Shown piece by piece: positions 26,502-35,867 of a DNA stretch of 40,347 nucleotides; the stretch's first letter is position 1, and every line of letters starts with the position of its first letter. Source of the DNA: an uncultured Bifidobacteriaceae bacterium (GTDB lineage Bacteria > Actinomycetota > Actinomycetes > Actinomycetales > Bifidobacteriaceae); assembly GCA_946891915.1 (NCBI GenBank), contig CAMPNN010000008.1, forward strand, positions 1 to 40,347. The letters run 5' to 3'. Under the pieces are notes generated by a model. That model searched no databases and was not told the DNA's origin. It worked only from the letters and a program-made list of their open reading frames with translations. The position numbers and the translations under genes were made by a program.

Positions 26502-27683
26502 TTAGTCCAAACTGCGATTTGTGCTGTTATTATCGCTGCTATTAGTTACAGCGCTATCATTGCGATTATTGCTACCACTTTTCACGCAACATTTGCTCAC
26601 AAAACCCACAATCAAGTTTGTAAAACGCTTAAGCATTACAGAAAGCACAAGAATCACCGCAAACTCTGCGATTAGCAGCCCGTATGCTTGCCAGCGATTA
26701 AGCCACACAGGGTATATTACTGTAAACACTTGCATTATTAACACGTGATGAACCAAAAAAATCGGGTACGAATATGCGGAAACAAACTTCGTGCACGCAG
26801 TTAGTGGCTTAATGTTTTTAACAATCTCGCCAACGTAGGACAGCAGAAGGAATGCTAGTATGCCAACAATCGTAACTGCAATATTTCCTTGTAAAACGTG
26901 CGTTAATTGTTGCGCTGCAAGAATCACAAAAGATACTGCTGCAATCCAGTGCGGCACTTTTTTAATAAACTTCACAAAAATCATGCCAAATACTAGTTCT
27001 GGCAATCTTGTTGTTAAAAGAATGTCGGACGGCACTCGCGGAATCTGGTAAAAAGTAAAGAACACAACTGTTGCAACATATAGAGCCAACACAACACACA
27101 CTGTAACTATTGGCATTTTGTTTATGCCAACTCTTAAAAGAGGGAACACTATGTAGAACAGTATTATGAATCCGAGGAACCATTCACCTAATGTATAAAA
27201 AGTTCCTACGCCGAATGCAGCAGCGTAACCATCCATTCCAAAAAGCGAAAAAATTGCTGTTATTTTATGTCTTGGCACAAAAATATAACCGTTATTGCGA
27301 ATAAACAGTAAAATATTCGCCACTACAAATGCCACCCAAAACATTGGGTACAGTGTTTTTGCGCGCTTTGTGTAGAACGTGCGCAAATCCAGGCTTTCTC
27401 TATCCCCGTAGTTGTACATAAGAGCAGCGCCAGAAATAATCAAAAATAGCGATACTCCTAATCCGCCAATGTAAATTCCAAACGGCCTATTTACAAAGAA
27501 TCGCGTAGGCTCCAAATACGGGTTATTAAAGTGTGTTACCACAATCAAGATCGCAGCTATTGCGCGAATCCAATCCAAGTAGAAAAGTCGTGGTTTTCTT
27601 GCGCGCGCAAGTTTTGGCGCTACTACATTTGCGTCTGCGTCTACATTTGCGCTTGTACCAGCATTTGCGCTTATATCACTCAT
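26502..27683 (-). CDS. Acyltransferase 3 family membrane protein
   Basis: The 393-residue integral membrane protein has about ten hydrophobic segments. The N-terminal motif FYLDWIRAIAAILIVVTHF (about 34-52) carries the conserved Arg and catalytic His of the acyltransferase 3 family, which O-acetylates or otherwise acylates sugars of surface polysaccharides. The first 30 residues are Ala/Asn/Asp-rich and the C-terminus is Asn/Ser-rich. The ATG overlaps the stop of the RgpF-like gene by 8 nt (ATGAGTGA), and AAAGG lies upstream, so the genes are translationally coupled. Confidence 0.9.
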   Translation of the reverse strand: MSDISANAGTSANVDADANVVAPKLARARKPRLFYLDWIRAIAAILIVVTHFNNPYLEPTRFFVNRPFGIYIGGLGVSLFLIISGAALMYNYGDRESLDLRTFYTKRAKTLYPMFWVAFVVANILLFIRNNGYIFVPRHKITAIFSLFGMDGYAAAFGVGTFYTLGEWFLGFIILFYIVFPLLRVGINKMPIVTVCVVLALYVATVVFFTFYQIPRVPSDILLTTRLPELVFGMIFVKFIKKVPHWIAAVSFVILAAQQLTHVLQGNIAVTIVGILAFLLLSYVGEIVKNIKPLTACTKFVSAYSYPIFLVHHVLIMQVFTVIYPVWLNRWQAYGLLIAEFAVILVLSVMLKRFTNLIVGFVSKCCVKSGSNNRNDSAVTNSSDNNSTNRSLD

Positions 27684-29577
27684 CTTCTTTACCTTTACGA
27701 CCGATGTGAATAATTCTTTGACCTATGTACAGAGTCTTGTAAAATACGCGTTTTGCTATGCTTCTTAACACTCTTAAAGCAGCGTAACGGAATCGTTTTC
27801 CGCGCATTACTTCTCTACAAGTTTCTTCCAAGTTGCGTTTAATCCATGGTGTGCTCACGGATTTTGTGAGTTCTCGCACATCGAATTCGAGATTTGTCAT
27901 CTCTATTCGCGCAAAATGGTCCGAGAATATGTACGCGTCGTAATATCCGTTGGCTTGCGGCACATATCCGTATGCTCGCTCTATAAAGTGCAGCAAAGTT
28001 CCGTCTATTTTTAGCGGTTCTGCTGGGAAATCTTCGTAAGTCCACTTTTTATCTAACAGCCCGTGCAGTGCTTTCGTGCGGAACCAGAACATTGTGCCGA
28101 GCGGTGCTATAGCGTCTTTATTTTCGTCTAACGGAACGCTGATTCCTAACTTTTTTTCTAGGAATTTCTTTGTACCTTCAAAGTTTGGACCCCACGTGTA
28201 TGTAAATCCTGGGAAGTAGTCTGCGTGGTTTGGAGGCGTTGGCATTGCCATTCCGAGACGCGGATGCGTTTCAAATAGATTTATAACGTTTTGCACATAC
28301 TCTTCGCTTGCAAGAATATTTTCAAAACACTTGTACGCGAATCCGTCGCCTATGCTTCGAGGAGATAATTGCGTGACTTTTTTATCGTGCGCAAAGCATA
28401 CGTAATCGTACTTCATAAGGTCAGCACCGCCGCCAACTAAGAACGCGCTCACATCTCTACCGCGATTTTCAATCAAGCGAACGTCCACATTATACGGAAG
28501 TTGTTTCACGCGTTGTTTCACGATTTGCTGGTTTTCTTTTGAACCTACAGTTAAAATAACGTCACATCCTTGCGGCATGGATTGAATATAGTGCAAACTT
28601 TTATCTAGCAAATCCATGTAGTACAAGTGCATACACAACGCAACTTTTGGCTTAGATGCAGCTGTTGAGGAGCTTTCCACAATCTGATTTTGCGGCAAAA
28701 TGTATCGCAAATGAAGATTCTTCATCAAATCTGCCATATTCATGCTTCGTAAAGCATTTTCCCAAATCAAATCCGTGTCGTAATCGGTGTAATCCCGCAA
28801 ATACTCGTATAAATCCAATGCCGGATTTCCAACAGATTGCGTAGAAACGTCGGAGTAATCGTGGAAGAACGACCTGCGCTTAAAAATAGGGCAACGCTTA
28901 TATTCCACAATCTGCCTTGCGGCATACGTTATTGGACCGTAAGAGTAGCCTTCTAAATCACTCGTATCAACGTACACATCCCACTTGTAACCCTTGTCTG
29001 CAAATCGCTTTGTAAACACGGATTCATGCAATCCAACTGACTCAAAGTAGCTGTTGATTTGTGGAAGATTATTCCAATAATTCTGAAAATCTTTAGATTG
29101 AATAAAGCTTTTTCTGTATGCGTGGAAGTGCGATTGAATATGCTCTGGCAAGTATCCGTATGGGCTGTAGCCGAACGGATCTCCATTAACCTTATGAAAC
29201 TTTGTTATACCCCAAAAATCAAGGTCTTTTGCGTTCATCGCATTAAACATTTCGCTAAATGGGTACACAGGACCCATAATTGTTGCGTTAAACAGCACTA
29301 TTTCGTCAAACTTTTCCAGTTCGCCCCAACCGTAAGAGTCCATTGCTGTTTTGTACGCCCAAACGTCAAAACCTTTGTTTTCGCGCAAAATAAATTTATC
29401 TGCGTAGCTTTTAAGCATTGCTTTGCTTGGCTCGTCTATTTTTCCGTTTACTACAATCGCAAGCTCGTTAAAGAATGGCTTAAATCCGTCAAGCAGCGTA
29501 GACACATAACGGTCTGCGTGACCTTGCGCATCATAGAAGAAGAAAATGCCCAAGCGCTTTGGATTTTCCAAAATCAT
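27676..29577 (-). CDS. rgpF: Rhamnan synthesis protein F family (RgpF-like)
   Basis: The 633-residue cytoplasmic protein is of the RgpF type, found in loci for rhamnose-rich wall polysaccharides. The N-terminal half shows LGIFFFYDAQGHADRYVSTL and FDVWAYKTAMDSYGWGELE, the second half KVALCMHLYYMDLLDKSL, ENRGRDVSAFLVGG and APLGTMFWFRTKALHGL; together these are typical of the two-part RgpF family. The ATG at 29577 follows GGGAGA; the reading from 29589 is less likely. It begins the tightly packed block rgpF - acyltransferase - GT2 - GT2 - glf. A 97-bp AT-rich gap with TTTTTCG repeats precedes it. Confidence 0.92.
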   Translation of the reverse strand: MILENPKRLGIFFFYDAQGHADRYVSTLLDGFKPFFNELAIVVNGKIDEPSKAMLKSYADKFILRENKGFDVWAYKTAMDSYGWGELEKFDEIVLFNATIMGPVYPFSEMFNAMNAKDLDFWGITKFHKVNGDPFGYSPYGYLPEHIQSHFHAYRKSFIQSKDFQNYWNNLPQINSYFESVGLHESVFTKRFADKGYKWDVYVDTSDLEGYSYGPITYAARQIVEYKRCPIFKRRSFFHDYSDVSTQSVGNPALDLYEYLRDYTDYDTDLIWENALRSMNMADLMKNLHLRYILPQNQIVESSSTAASKPKVALCMHLYYMDLLDKSLHYIQSMPQGCDVILTVGSKENQQIVKQRVKQLPYNVDVRLIENRGRDVSAFLVGGGADLMKYDYVCFAHDKKVTQLSPRSIGDGFAYKCFENILASEEYVQNVINLFETHPRLGMAMPTPPNHADYFPGFTYTWGPNFEGTKKFLEKKLGISVPLDENKDAIAPLGTMFWFRTKALHGLLDKKWTYEDFPAEPLKIDGTLLHFIERAYGYVPQANGYYDAYIFSDHFARIEMTNLEFDVRELTKSVSTPWIKRNLEETCREVMRGKRFRYAALRVLRSIAKRVFYKTLYIGQRIIHIGRKGKEDE

Positions 29578-29674
29578 GTTATCTCCCAATTTTCTTAATT
29601 AATTTTGATTACTATTCGCTAAAATTGTAGTTTTCTAGGTTATTTTTCGATTATTTTTCGGTTTTTCGTAATTT

Positions 29675-30985
29675 TTACTTATTTATTTTCGATTTAACTA
29701 AGTATTTTATCTTCTTTGCTGCTTTCATATAAGCCGGCATTTCGTCATAAAGTTTTTGCTGCTCAACCTGCAGTCTTTTTTGTTCTTCTTCATATTTTTG
29801 TTGATGAACCTGCATAATGTGCAAAGACATTAAGTCTACTTGCTCAGCATAAGTTGCGTTCTGTGAATCATTAAAACTATCTGGTTTAATGTTTCTGTAA
29901 ACGTTAAGAAGAACATCACATGCCGAACCGTGTTTTATTATGCAATCGCTTTCTACAACCTGATTCATAAGGTCTACAAGCTCTTCGAGCACAATCAAGC
30001 ACGCACGCTCTAATCCCCATGTTTCAATAACAGCGTTTATGGCTTCTTGAAAATCCTCAACTTTTAGTCTTGTAGAGAACTCATCTTTTACTATTTTCAA
30101 AGCGCGATTACTAAACCATTGCGCAGCTTCTTTAACGGTCTGCTTGCGACTTTTCAACTCGGAATCGTCAAAAGAATCATTAACAAAAGCACCGTTGGAA
30201 TCGTCAACAAAATCCTTAGCAAAATCGCAAAAAGCATTCACAACATCTTTAATATATTTCTGCTCTGTGCTAAATCTTTCAACGCTTATTTTAGATCTTC
30301 CAGAAATTCCTCTGCCAATATGATATTTAAGCGCGCGGAACGCCGTTAAGTCCTTCAAAGTCTTAGCAGAAGATGCTGTTACAAAGTATTCGTATGCGTC
30401 TTCAACTTTAGTGAGTCTAGTAGAAACTGTTTTTTCAAAAGAAGCTCGTATTAAATCGCCATTAAAAAGTGCTGTTATTACATTCCAAGGCATCCAATGT
30501 GGAAGATCGCTAGAGAACGACGATTTTATAATATTGTCTCCCGCTTGATCACCATTTGTTTGCGCATACATTTGATCGTAACTGTATGCAAAATTTTCGT
30601 CCGATTTGCCTTCTGGATGAATAGAAACACCAAAATGCAATATATCCGCTGGATGACTACTAACGTACGAGTAAAGAACTTCGCAAGCTTTAAGCTCAAT
30701 CTCATCGTCTGCGTCAACAAAAAGAACATAATCTCCGCTAGTTGCCTGAACAGCGGTTTTACGAGCCATATGCAATCCGCCGTTCAAAGTCTTAGCAATA
30801 ATTTTTACTCTAGAATCTTTTTTCTCGTAATCGCGCAAAATCTGCAAAGTATTATCTGTACTAGCGTCGTCAACAACAATAATCTCAATGTTTTTAAGAG
30901 TTTGATTAACAAGTGAATCCATGCACTGTTTAATATATGGATCTTTGTTATACGCAGGAACCACTATGGAAATTGCAGGATTCAT
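29675..30985 (-). CDS. Family 2 glycosyltransferase with C-terminal helical extension
   Basis: The 436-residue protein has a GT2 domain at about residues 4-110: ISIVVPAYNKDPYIKQCMDS, IIVVDDASTDNTL, GGLHMARKTAVQATSGDY and FVDADDE. The C-terminal 200 residues are mostly helical and charged, ending in a coiled-coil-like stretch (KYEEEQKRLQVEQQKLYDE) and a basic tail. I chose the ATG at 30985 because GGAGA is 4 nt upstream; the reading from 31021 adds 12 residues. It is the first gene of the minus-strand set and is divergent from the GtrII-like gene. The acceptor is unknown. Confidence 0.9.
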   Translation of the reverse strand: MNPAISIVVPAYNKDPYIKQCMDSLVNQTLKNIEIIVVDDASTDNTLQILRDYEKKDSRVKIIAKTLNGGLHMARKTAVQATSGDYVLFVDADDEIELKACEVLYSYVSSHPADILHFGVSIHPEGKSDENFAYSYDQMYAQTNGDQAGDNIIKSSFSSDLPHWMPWNVITALFNGDLIRASFEKTVSTRLTKVEDAYEYFVTASSAKTLKDLTAFRALKYHIGRGISGRSKISVERFSTEQKYIKDVVNAFCDFAKDFVDDSNGAFVNDSFDDSELKSRKQTVKEAAQWFSNRALKIVKDEFSTRLKVEDFQEAINAVIETWGLERACLIVLEELVDLMNQVVESDCIIKHGSACDVLLNVYRNIKPDSFNDSQNATYAEQVDLMSLHIMQVHQQKYEEEQKRLQVEQQKLYDEMPAYMKAAKKIKYLVKSKINK

Positions 30986-31066
30986 ATCGTCTCCATTGCA
31001 CACTAATCGGTAAAATAGCACAAATCATGTCTATTGTACTACTAAACGTAATCAGTTTTTAGATTG

Positions 31067-31095
31067 TTGAATACGTATTAAAAATCTTGTAATAC
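31067..31095 (+). promoter_or_regulatory. Candidate promoter of the GtrII-like gene
   Basis: TTGAAT (31067-31072), 17 bp and TAATAC (31090-31095) lie about 46 nt before the ATG. Confidence 0.5.
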
Positions 31096-31141
31096 AATTA
31101 CAGTAAGTATCTACAGATTAAACGCATAGAAGGGTTGTAGC

Positions 31142-32854
31142 ATGAATCAAACTGTCTCTAGTTGTATTAAAGAATTAAATACTAATCAACTACAAAATTC
31201 ATCTACACTCGCAAAATGCGGCAAAAAAAGCAACTCAACTAGCGCAACTGCAGCAACTAGCGCAACTGCAGCAACTAGCGCAACTGCAGCAACTATAGAA
31301 AAAACGTATTCTTTTAAGGACTTCCTTAATTTTTGCAAATCTAATGTTGCTGAACTTGCAATAAGCGCGATTTTTTTGATTATTGCATACGGTCAAAAAG
31401 CTTTTTCTAACACTTTTTCTATAGACACAGAAGAGATGATTGCGCGCTCAAAGGATCTTTACAATTCTTGGATACGCCTAGAACGCTTTGGATTGCTTGC
31501 TTTTAAGTACGTTACAGGAAGATACTGGTATAACAATTCATTAGCTGGAATCTTAATGGTTCTTGCGCTTTTTGCGGCTGCAACAACATGGGCATATTTG
31601 TTTAGCAAAGCGCATAATTCAAGCACAAAATTCCATCCAGCTTTATTTATGATTCCGTTTATAAGCGCTCCTATTCTTGCAGAAATGCTTGGATTCTTGC
31701 TTATGGGAGATGACGTAGCTTGTGCGCTAATGTTTGTTAGCATATCGCTTATGTGCACGCACAACGCGTACCAAAATCGAAAGCAGCTTAAAACTCTTTT
31801 AACATACGCATTAATGGCACTTGTTTTTGCAGTTTTTGGTTTCACTATCTACTTAGCAATGACTACTGTTTTTATTGCTGGAACAGCCATGATTGCATTA
31901 ATGGTTAAAGGCGACTATGCGTGCAAATTCAAGAACATAGTAACTTACGTTTTTACGTATATTTGCGTGTTTATAGCAAGCTATGCATGCTATGCAATTT
32001 TGAACAAGATTGTTATAGCCGCCAACCACACCTTCGTTGATCCGTACATTAAAGAACAAATGCGCTGGGGTAAAGACCCTATATTAAAAATCATTCATGC
32101 TATACTTTCGCATGCAAGAAACGTGTATCTAGGGAGAACGATATTCCATAGCGTATTTATAACAATCGCATTAATCGCTTTAGTGTTATTAGTCACTGTT
32201 CAAGTTATTGGTAAAAAACTTAACGCTTTTACTATTATTTTTGCTATTGCTATAGCTGCAAGCCCTATGATGATGAGCGTAATACTTGGCACATCTGGAA
32301 TAGCACGCACGGAACTAACCTACCCTCTTGCTGGCGCTTTTGCGTCAATGTACGTGCTTCATTACATTATGCAGTTGAGCAAAAAGACCTTAACAACGAT
32401 TATTGCGTGCATTCTTCTTGCAATTATCGGATTAAGCCAGTCGTTTACAGTAAACCGCTTGTATTATACGGAATACATGACTTACAACCAAGACTATTAC
32501 ATTGCTCAAGATGTTGTTAGAAGAATAGAAGAAATACAAGCAAATCATGAAAACCAGCTTAAAGTAGTATTCGTTGGAAATCATACAGCCAACTACAATC
32601 CTAGTGAATTTAAGCCAAATCAGCTTGAACTTATTGGGCGATCAATGTTTGAAATTGGATTCTCAACTACTCACGGCACATGGGTAAAAAGTGGTTTCAT
32701 ACGCTCAACTACTGGATTTAAGATGGAAACACCTGTATCAGAATCAGCTTATATGAGTGCAGAAGAGGCCGCACAAAATCTGCCTTCTTGGCCTTCGGAT
32801 AGATGCATTACTGTTTTAGATAACAAGTATATAGTCGTAAAATTCTCTGAATAA
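31142..32854 (+). CDS. GtrII-like polytopic membrane glucosyltransferase
   Basis: The 570-residue protein has roughly ten membrane segments starting at about residue 70. Landmarks are FSIDTEEMI soon after the first segment and RFGLLAFKYVTG; both fit the Glucos_trans_II (GtrII) family, which adds a glucose side chain to a polysaccharide outside the membrane using a lipid-linked glucose. A soluble C-terminal part follows (YTEYMTYNQDYYIAQDVV onward). Near residue 35 lies SATAAT repeated three times, encoded by an 18-bp repeat. AAGGG precedes the ATG. The partner that makes the lipid-linked sugar is the gene on the opposite strand at 32898. It is the only plus-strand gene in this half of the cluster. 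Confidence 0.8.
   Translation: MNQTVSSCIKELNTNQLQNSSTLAKCGKKSNSTSATAATSATAATSATAATIEKTYSFKDFLNFCKSNVAELAISAIFLIIAYGQKAFSNTFSIDTEEMIARSKDLYNSWIRLERFGLLAFKYVTGRYWYNNSLAGILMVLALFAAATTWAYLFSKAHNSSTKFHPALFMIPFISAPILAEMLGFLLMGDDVACALMFVSISLMCTHNAYQNRKQLKTLLTYALMALVFAVFGFTIYLAMTTVFIAGTAMIALMVKGDYACKFKNIVTYVFTYICVFIASYACYAILNKIVIAANHTFVDPYIKEQMRWGKDPILKIIHAILSHARNVYLGRTIFHSVFITIALIALVLLVTVQVIGKKLNAFTIIFAIAIAASPMMMSVILGTSGIARTELTYPLAGAFASMYVLHYIMQLSKKTLTTIIACILLAIIGLSQSFTVNRLYYTEYMTYNQDYYIAQDVVRRIEEIQANHENQLKVVFVGNHTANYNPSEFKPNQLELIGRSMFEIGFSTTHGTWVKSGFIRSTTGFKMETPVSESAYMSAEEAAQNLPSWPSDRCITVLDNKYIVVKFSE
31236..31296 (+). repeat. 18-bp in-frame repeat (3 copies) in the GtrII-like gene
   Basis: ACTAGCGCAACTGCAGCA is repeated three times, giving SATAAT in the cytoplasmic N-terminal part. 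Copy-number changes would not shift the frame. Confidence 0.85.
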
Positions 32855-32897
32855 GTGCAAGTTAAGCATTAAGTAGGAGTTAGGTATTTAGATATTA

Positions 32898-33869
32898 CTA
32901 AATAGTAGTTTCAATCTCGTAACGTGGGCGATGCTTAGATTCCATGTAAATCTTGCCAATATATTCGCCCACAATGCCGATTGAAAGCATAATCAATCCG
33001 CCAATAAACCACATTGAGAACATAACAGAACCCCAGCCAGCAACGGCTTTCCCTTGCAAAATAGAGACTATTACGTAAACAAACACGCATAGCGAAACTA
33101 AAATAGACGCAAATCCTGCAAAAGTAACGAAGCTCAAAGGCTTAGTAGAAAAAGACGTAATTCCGTCTATAGCAAACGAAATCATCTTTTTAAGCGGATA
33201 CTTAGATACACCCGCTTCGCGCTTTCCGCGCACATACTCAACTTTTGTTGACTTAAAACCAATCGACGGCACTATGCCACGCAAGAAAAGATTAACCTCT
33301 TTGTATTCCAAAAGAGCCTTCAACGCATTCTTGCCCATAAGCCTATAATCGGCATGATTTGGCACAGTTTCTGCGCCCATCCACTTAAAAACACTGTAAA
33401 AAGCTAATGCAGTGTTGCGCTTAAACCACGTGTCGGTTTTTCTAGACGAGCGAACGCCATACACAACCTCGTAGCCTTCAACATACTTTGCAATAAACTC
33501 ATCAACAACATTAATATCGTCTTGCAAATCGGCATCCATGGAAATTGCAGCATCGCAACCAGATTTATACGCTGTAGTTAAGCCAGCAAGCAAAGCATTC
33601 TGATGGCCACGATTATGCGCAAGCTTTACTCCGCCAAAAATCGAAGGATTCGACTTGTGTAAATCGCAAATAATATTCCAAGTAGAATCTTTAGATCCAT
33701 CGTCAACAAAAAGAATACGGCTTGAATCCGAAATAATCTTATTTTCAATAAGAAAAGTAACTTTGCTTAAAAGAATACTGGAAGTCTGAGGAAGAACAGG
33801 CTCCTCATTGTAGCAAGGAAGAACAAAATATACGCATGGGCGCTTGCCGTTTTGCAATGTTTCAGGCAA
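32898..33869 (-). CDS. GtrB-like undecaprenyl-phosphate glycosyltransferase
   Basis: The 323-residue protein has a GT2 domain (about 10-230) with VYFVLPCYNEEPVLPQT, FVDDGSKDSTW, GHQNALLAGL and MDADLQDD, then two membrane segments near 240-300. This plan fits GtrB/DPM1-like enzymes, which transfer a sugar from a nucleotide donor to undecaprenyl phosphate. The product would feed the GtrII-like transferase that ends 43 nt away on the other strand. The start is a TTG at 33869 with AAAGGA 6 nt upstream. No GtrA-like flippase is seen nearby. A short AT-rich hairpin (TATTTAG with CTAAATA) is in the convergent gap. Confidence 0.88.
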   Translation of the reverse strand: MPETLQNGKRPCVYFVLPCYNEEPVLPQTSSILLSKVTFLIENKIISDSSRILFVDDGSKDSTWNIICDLHKSNPSIFGGVKLAHNRGHQNALLAGLTTAYKSGCDAAISMDADLQDDINVVDEFIAKYVEGYEVVYGVRSSRKTDTWFKRNTALAFYSVFKWMGAETVPNHADYRLMGKNALKALLEYKEVNLFLRGIVPSIGFKSTKVEYVRGKREAGVSKYPLKKMISFAIDGITSFSTKPLSFVTFAGFASILVSLCVFVYVIVSILQGKAVAGWGSVMFSMWFIGGLIMLSIGIVGEYIGKIYMESKHRPRYEIETTI

Positions 33870-33933
33870 TATTAATCCTTTCTAAAAACCACAATCTAGC
33901 AATAAAAATCCAGAAACTAACAATTTTCAATAA

Positions 33934-34776
33934 TTATTTTAGAAAATCACTCATAATCTCGGAAATTTTGCTATTATCTCCCCAAACTGCTGGAGAATCG
34001 TATGGTCTATCAGGGAATGCGCCATATTCAAGCGAAATATCGAGATTATTCTCACGAATGTAACGCTCAACGCGATCCGCCAACGAAACAGGCTCACCCG
34101 TGCAGCAATTAATAACACCATTTACCTTGTTTTGTAAAACGGTTGCAGCAATCTGCTTAGCTAACACATCTACGTTAATAAAATCGTACTTGTTCTTGCC
34201 AGTAGTAAACGGAAAAGTCTTCTTGCCCTCCTGCGCAGCCTGAAGAAGCTTAGAGAAAATGGAGTTTCCGCGAGCGTCGTCACCAACAATGTAGTACGCG
34301 CGAATCCACTGAACAGTGGCATCATACTCTTTGCCCAAAAGCAAAGTAGCTTCACGCAAAGCATTCTTAGAAATGCCATACATGGAAGCTGGCTTGCAAG
34401 GCGTGTTCTCGTCAATAGCGCCCTCCCAGTAGCCAACTTCGTGCATTGAACCCATAACAGCAATCTGCTTTAGGCCACCCTGAAGCATAAGACGAATAAA
34501 TCGATAATGGTTCGATAAATCTTCCATATGCGTGTCTGCAGCATGCTTAAAACCGTTGCGCCAAGCCATGTGCAAGCAAACGTCTGGAGACCCAAGCTTC
34601 GTGAACAAATCAGCATCATCGCTAAAAATATTCGCTTCAATACGCGTTGCACGCTCGTCAACGCCGTCAAGACGCAAATCGGACGCAATTACTTGCGCAC
34701 CAGCATCCAACAACGCTTTAACAACATGACGACCAATATAACCACCAGCACCGGTAACAAGAATTCGCTTACTCAT
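33934..34776 (-). CDS. NAD-dependent epimerase/dehydratase (extended SDR)
   Basis: The 280-residue protein has the dinucleotide-binding motif TGAGGYIG near the N-terminus and the catalytic YxxxK as YGISKNALREA at about residue 140, with a serine-containing VMGSMHE before it. It resembles sugar-nucleotide modifying enzymes such as dTDP-6-deoxysugar or UDP-sugar epimerases or reductases. It is not a clear member of GalE or RmlB; the substrate is unknown. Its place between GtrB and the ABC exporter suggests it makes another sugar for the same glycan. I chose the ATG at 34776; the ribosome site is weak. Confidence 0.85.
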   Translation of the reverse strand: MSKRILVTGAGGYIGRHVVKALLDAGAQVIASDLRLDGVDERATRIEANIFSDDADLFTKLGSPDVCLHMAWRNGFKHAADTHMEDLSNHYRFIRLMLQGGLKQIAVMGSMHEVGYWEGAIDENTPCKPASMYGISKNALREATLLLGKEYDATVQWIRAYYIVGDDARGNSIFSKLLQAAQEGKKTFPFTTGKNKYDFINVDVLAKQIAATVLQNKVNGVINCCTGEPVSLADRVERYIRENNLDISLEYGAFPDRPYDSPAVWGDNSKISEIMSDFLK

Positions 34777-34953
34777 AATTTTTAAGTTTAGCAGCGTATA
34801 AAAACTTTCAAACATACCAAACACAGTAAAGCTATAAACAAAAGCAACCTAACACAAAACACGTGCGAGATATTAGCCCAAATCAATCCCCAAATGTAAA
34901 CTATAACAAAGTTGTAAGTGTGCAATACCGCTAAATTCGTAAGAAAGGCAACG

Positions 34954-35817
34954 ATGACAGCAAAGTCTGACGCCATCTATCATCCTGGTAAAAGCAAAGG
35001 CCTGATTGACATTCCAAGATACCTTTATTTGCTTGACCTACTTGTAAAAAAAGAAGTGCGTATTAGGTACCGTGGCTCTTGGCTTGGCATGGCTTGGACG
35101 TATGTGAAGCCGATTACACAATTTATAGTGTTTTACGTAGCAATGGGAATTTTCCTAGGGCTTGGCCGCGGAGGCGGAATTCAAGCCTACCCACTGTACC
35201 TTTTTAGCGGAATAATAGTCACGAATTTCTTTGTGGAAGCGTTCTCTAATTGCACCAGATCAATACTTTCCAACGCTGGTTTAATACAAAAAATTTATTT
35301 GCCTAGAGAATTGTTCCCGCTGGCATCGTTGCGCGTGGCTCTAGTACACTTTTTCCCACAATTAATAGTTCTTATTATTGGCGCTTTATGTATGGGCTGG
35401 ATTCCAGATTTTGCCGGCTTAATAGTGGCAATAGTTGGGTTCGTAAGCGTATGCACGTTTGCTTTCGGCCTTGGATTATTCTTTGGAGCAATTAACGTTT
35501 TCTACAGGGATGCAGAAAATATTACAGACTTGGTTGCAATGGTTGCAGTGTGGTTAGCTCCATGCTTTTACACTTGGCAAATGGTGGCCATTCACGTTCC
35601 AGCGTGGGCACTCGAAGTCTACTACGCAAATCCTATTGCAATATGCGTTGAAGCATTCCACCGCGGCTTCTGGCTAAATGCCACAGATCACACGTTCCAA
35701 TTTGCGGGTGCATGGTCCTTAAGACTTTGCGAAAGCCTGTTGGTTGCTTTTGCAGTTCTGCTCATTGGCGAAGGAACTTTTAGACATCTTGAAGGCAAGT
35801 TCGCCCAGGAAATTTAA
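34954..35817 (+). CDS. wzm: Polysaccharide ABC exporter permease (Wzm/TagG type)
   Basis: The 287-residue ABC-2 type permease has the typical cytoplasmic start ending in VKKEVRIRYRGSWLGMAWTY before the first membrane segment, and about six membrane spans. Such permeases, with the ATPase next to it, move finished lipid-linked polysaccharide across the membrane. The ATG at 34954 follows AGAAAGG at 5-nt spacing; the earlier ATG at 34918 has none. It opens the plus-strand block of exporter and rml genes. The 177-bp divergent gap with the epimerase gene should hold promoters for both sides, but none is strong by eye. Confidence 0.92.
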   Translation: MTAKSDAIYHPGKSKGLIDIPRYLYLLDLLVKKEVRIRYRGSWLGMAWTYVKPITQFIVFYVAMGIFLGLGRGGGIQAYPLYLFSGIIVTNFFVEAFSNCTRSILSNAGLIQKIYLPRELFPLASLRVALVHFFPQLIVLIIGALCMGWIPDFAGLIVAIVGFVSVCTFAFGLGLFFGAINVFYRDAENITDLVAMVAVWLAPCFYTWQMVAIHVPAWALEVYYANPIAICVEAFHRGFWLNATDHTFQFAGAWSLRLCESLLVAFAVLLIGEGTFRHLEGKFAQEI

Positions 35818-35867
35818 GCCGCTTAGGATTAGCGAATTTACTTTTAGGAGTTACGCAGGAGTTACAT

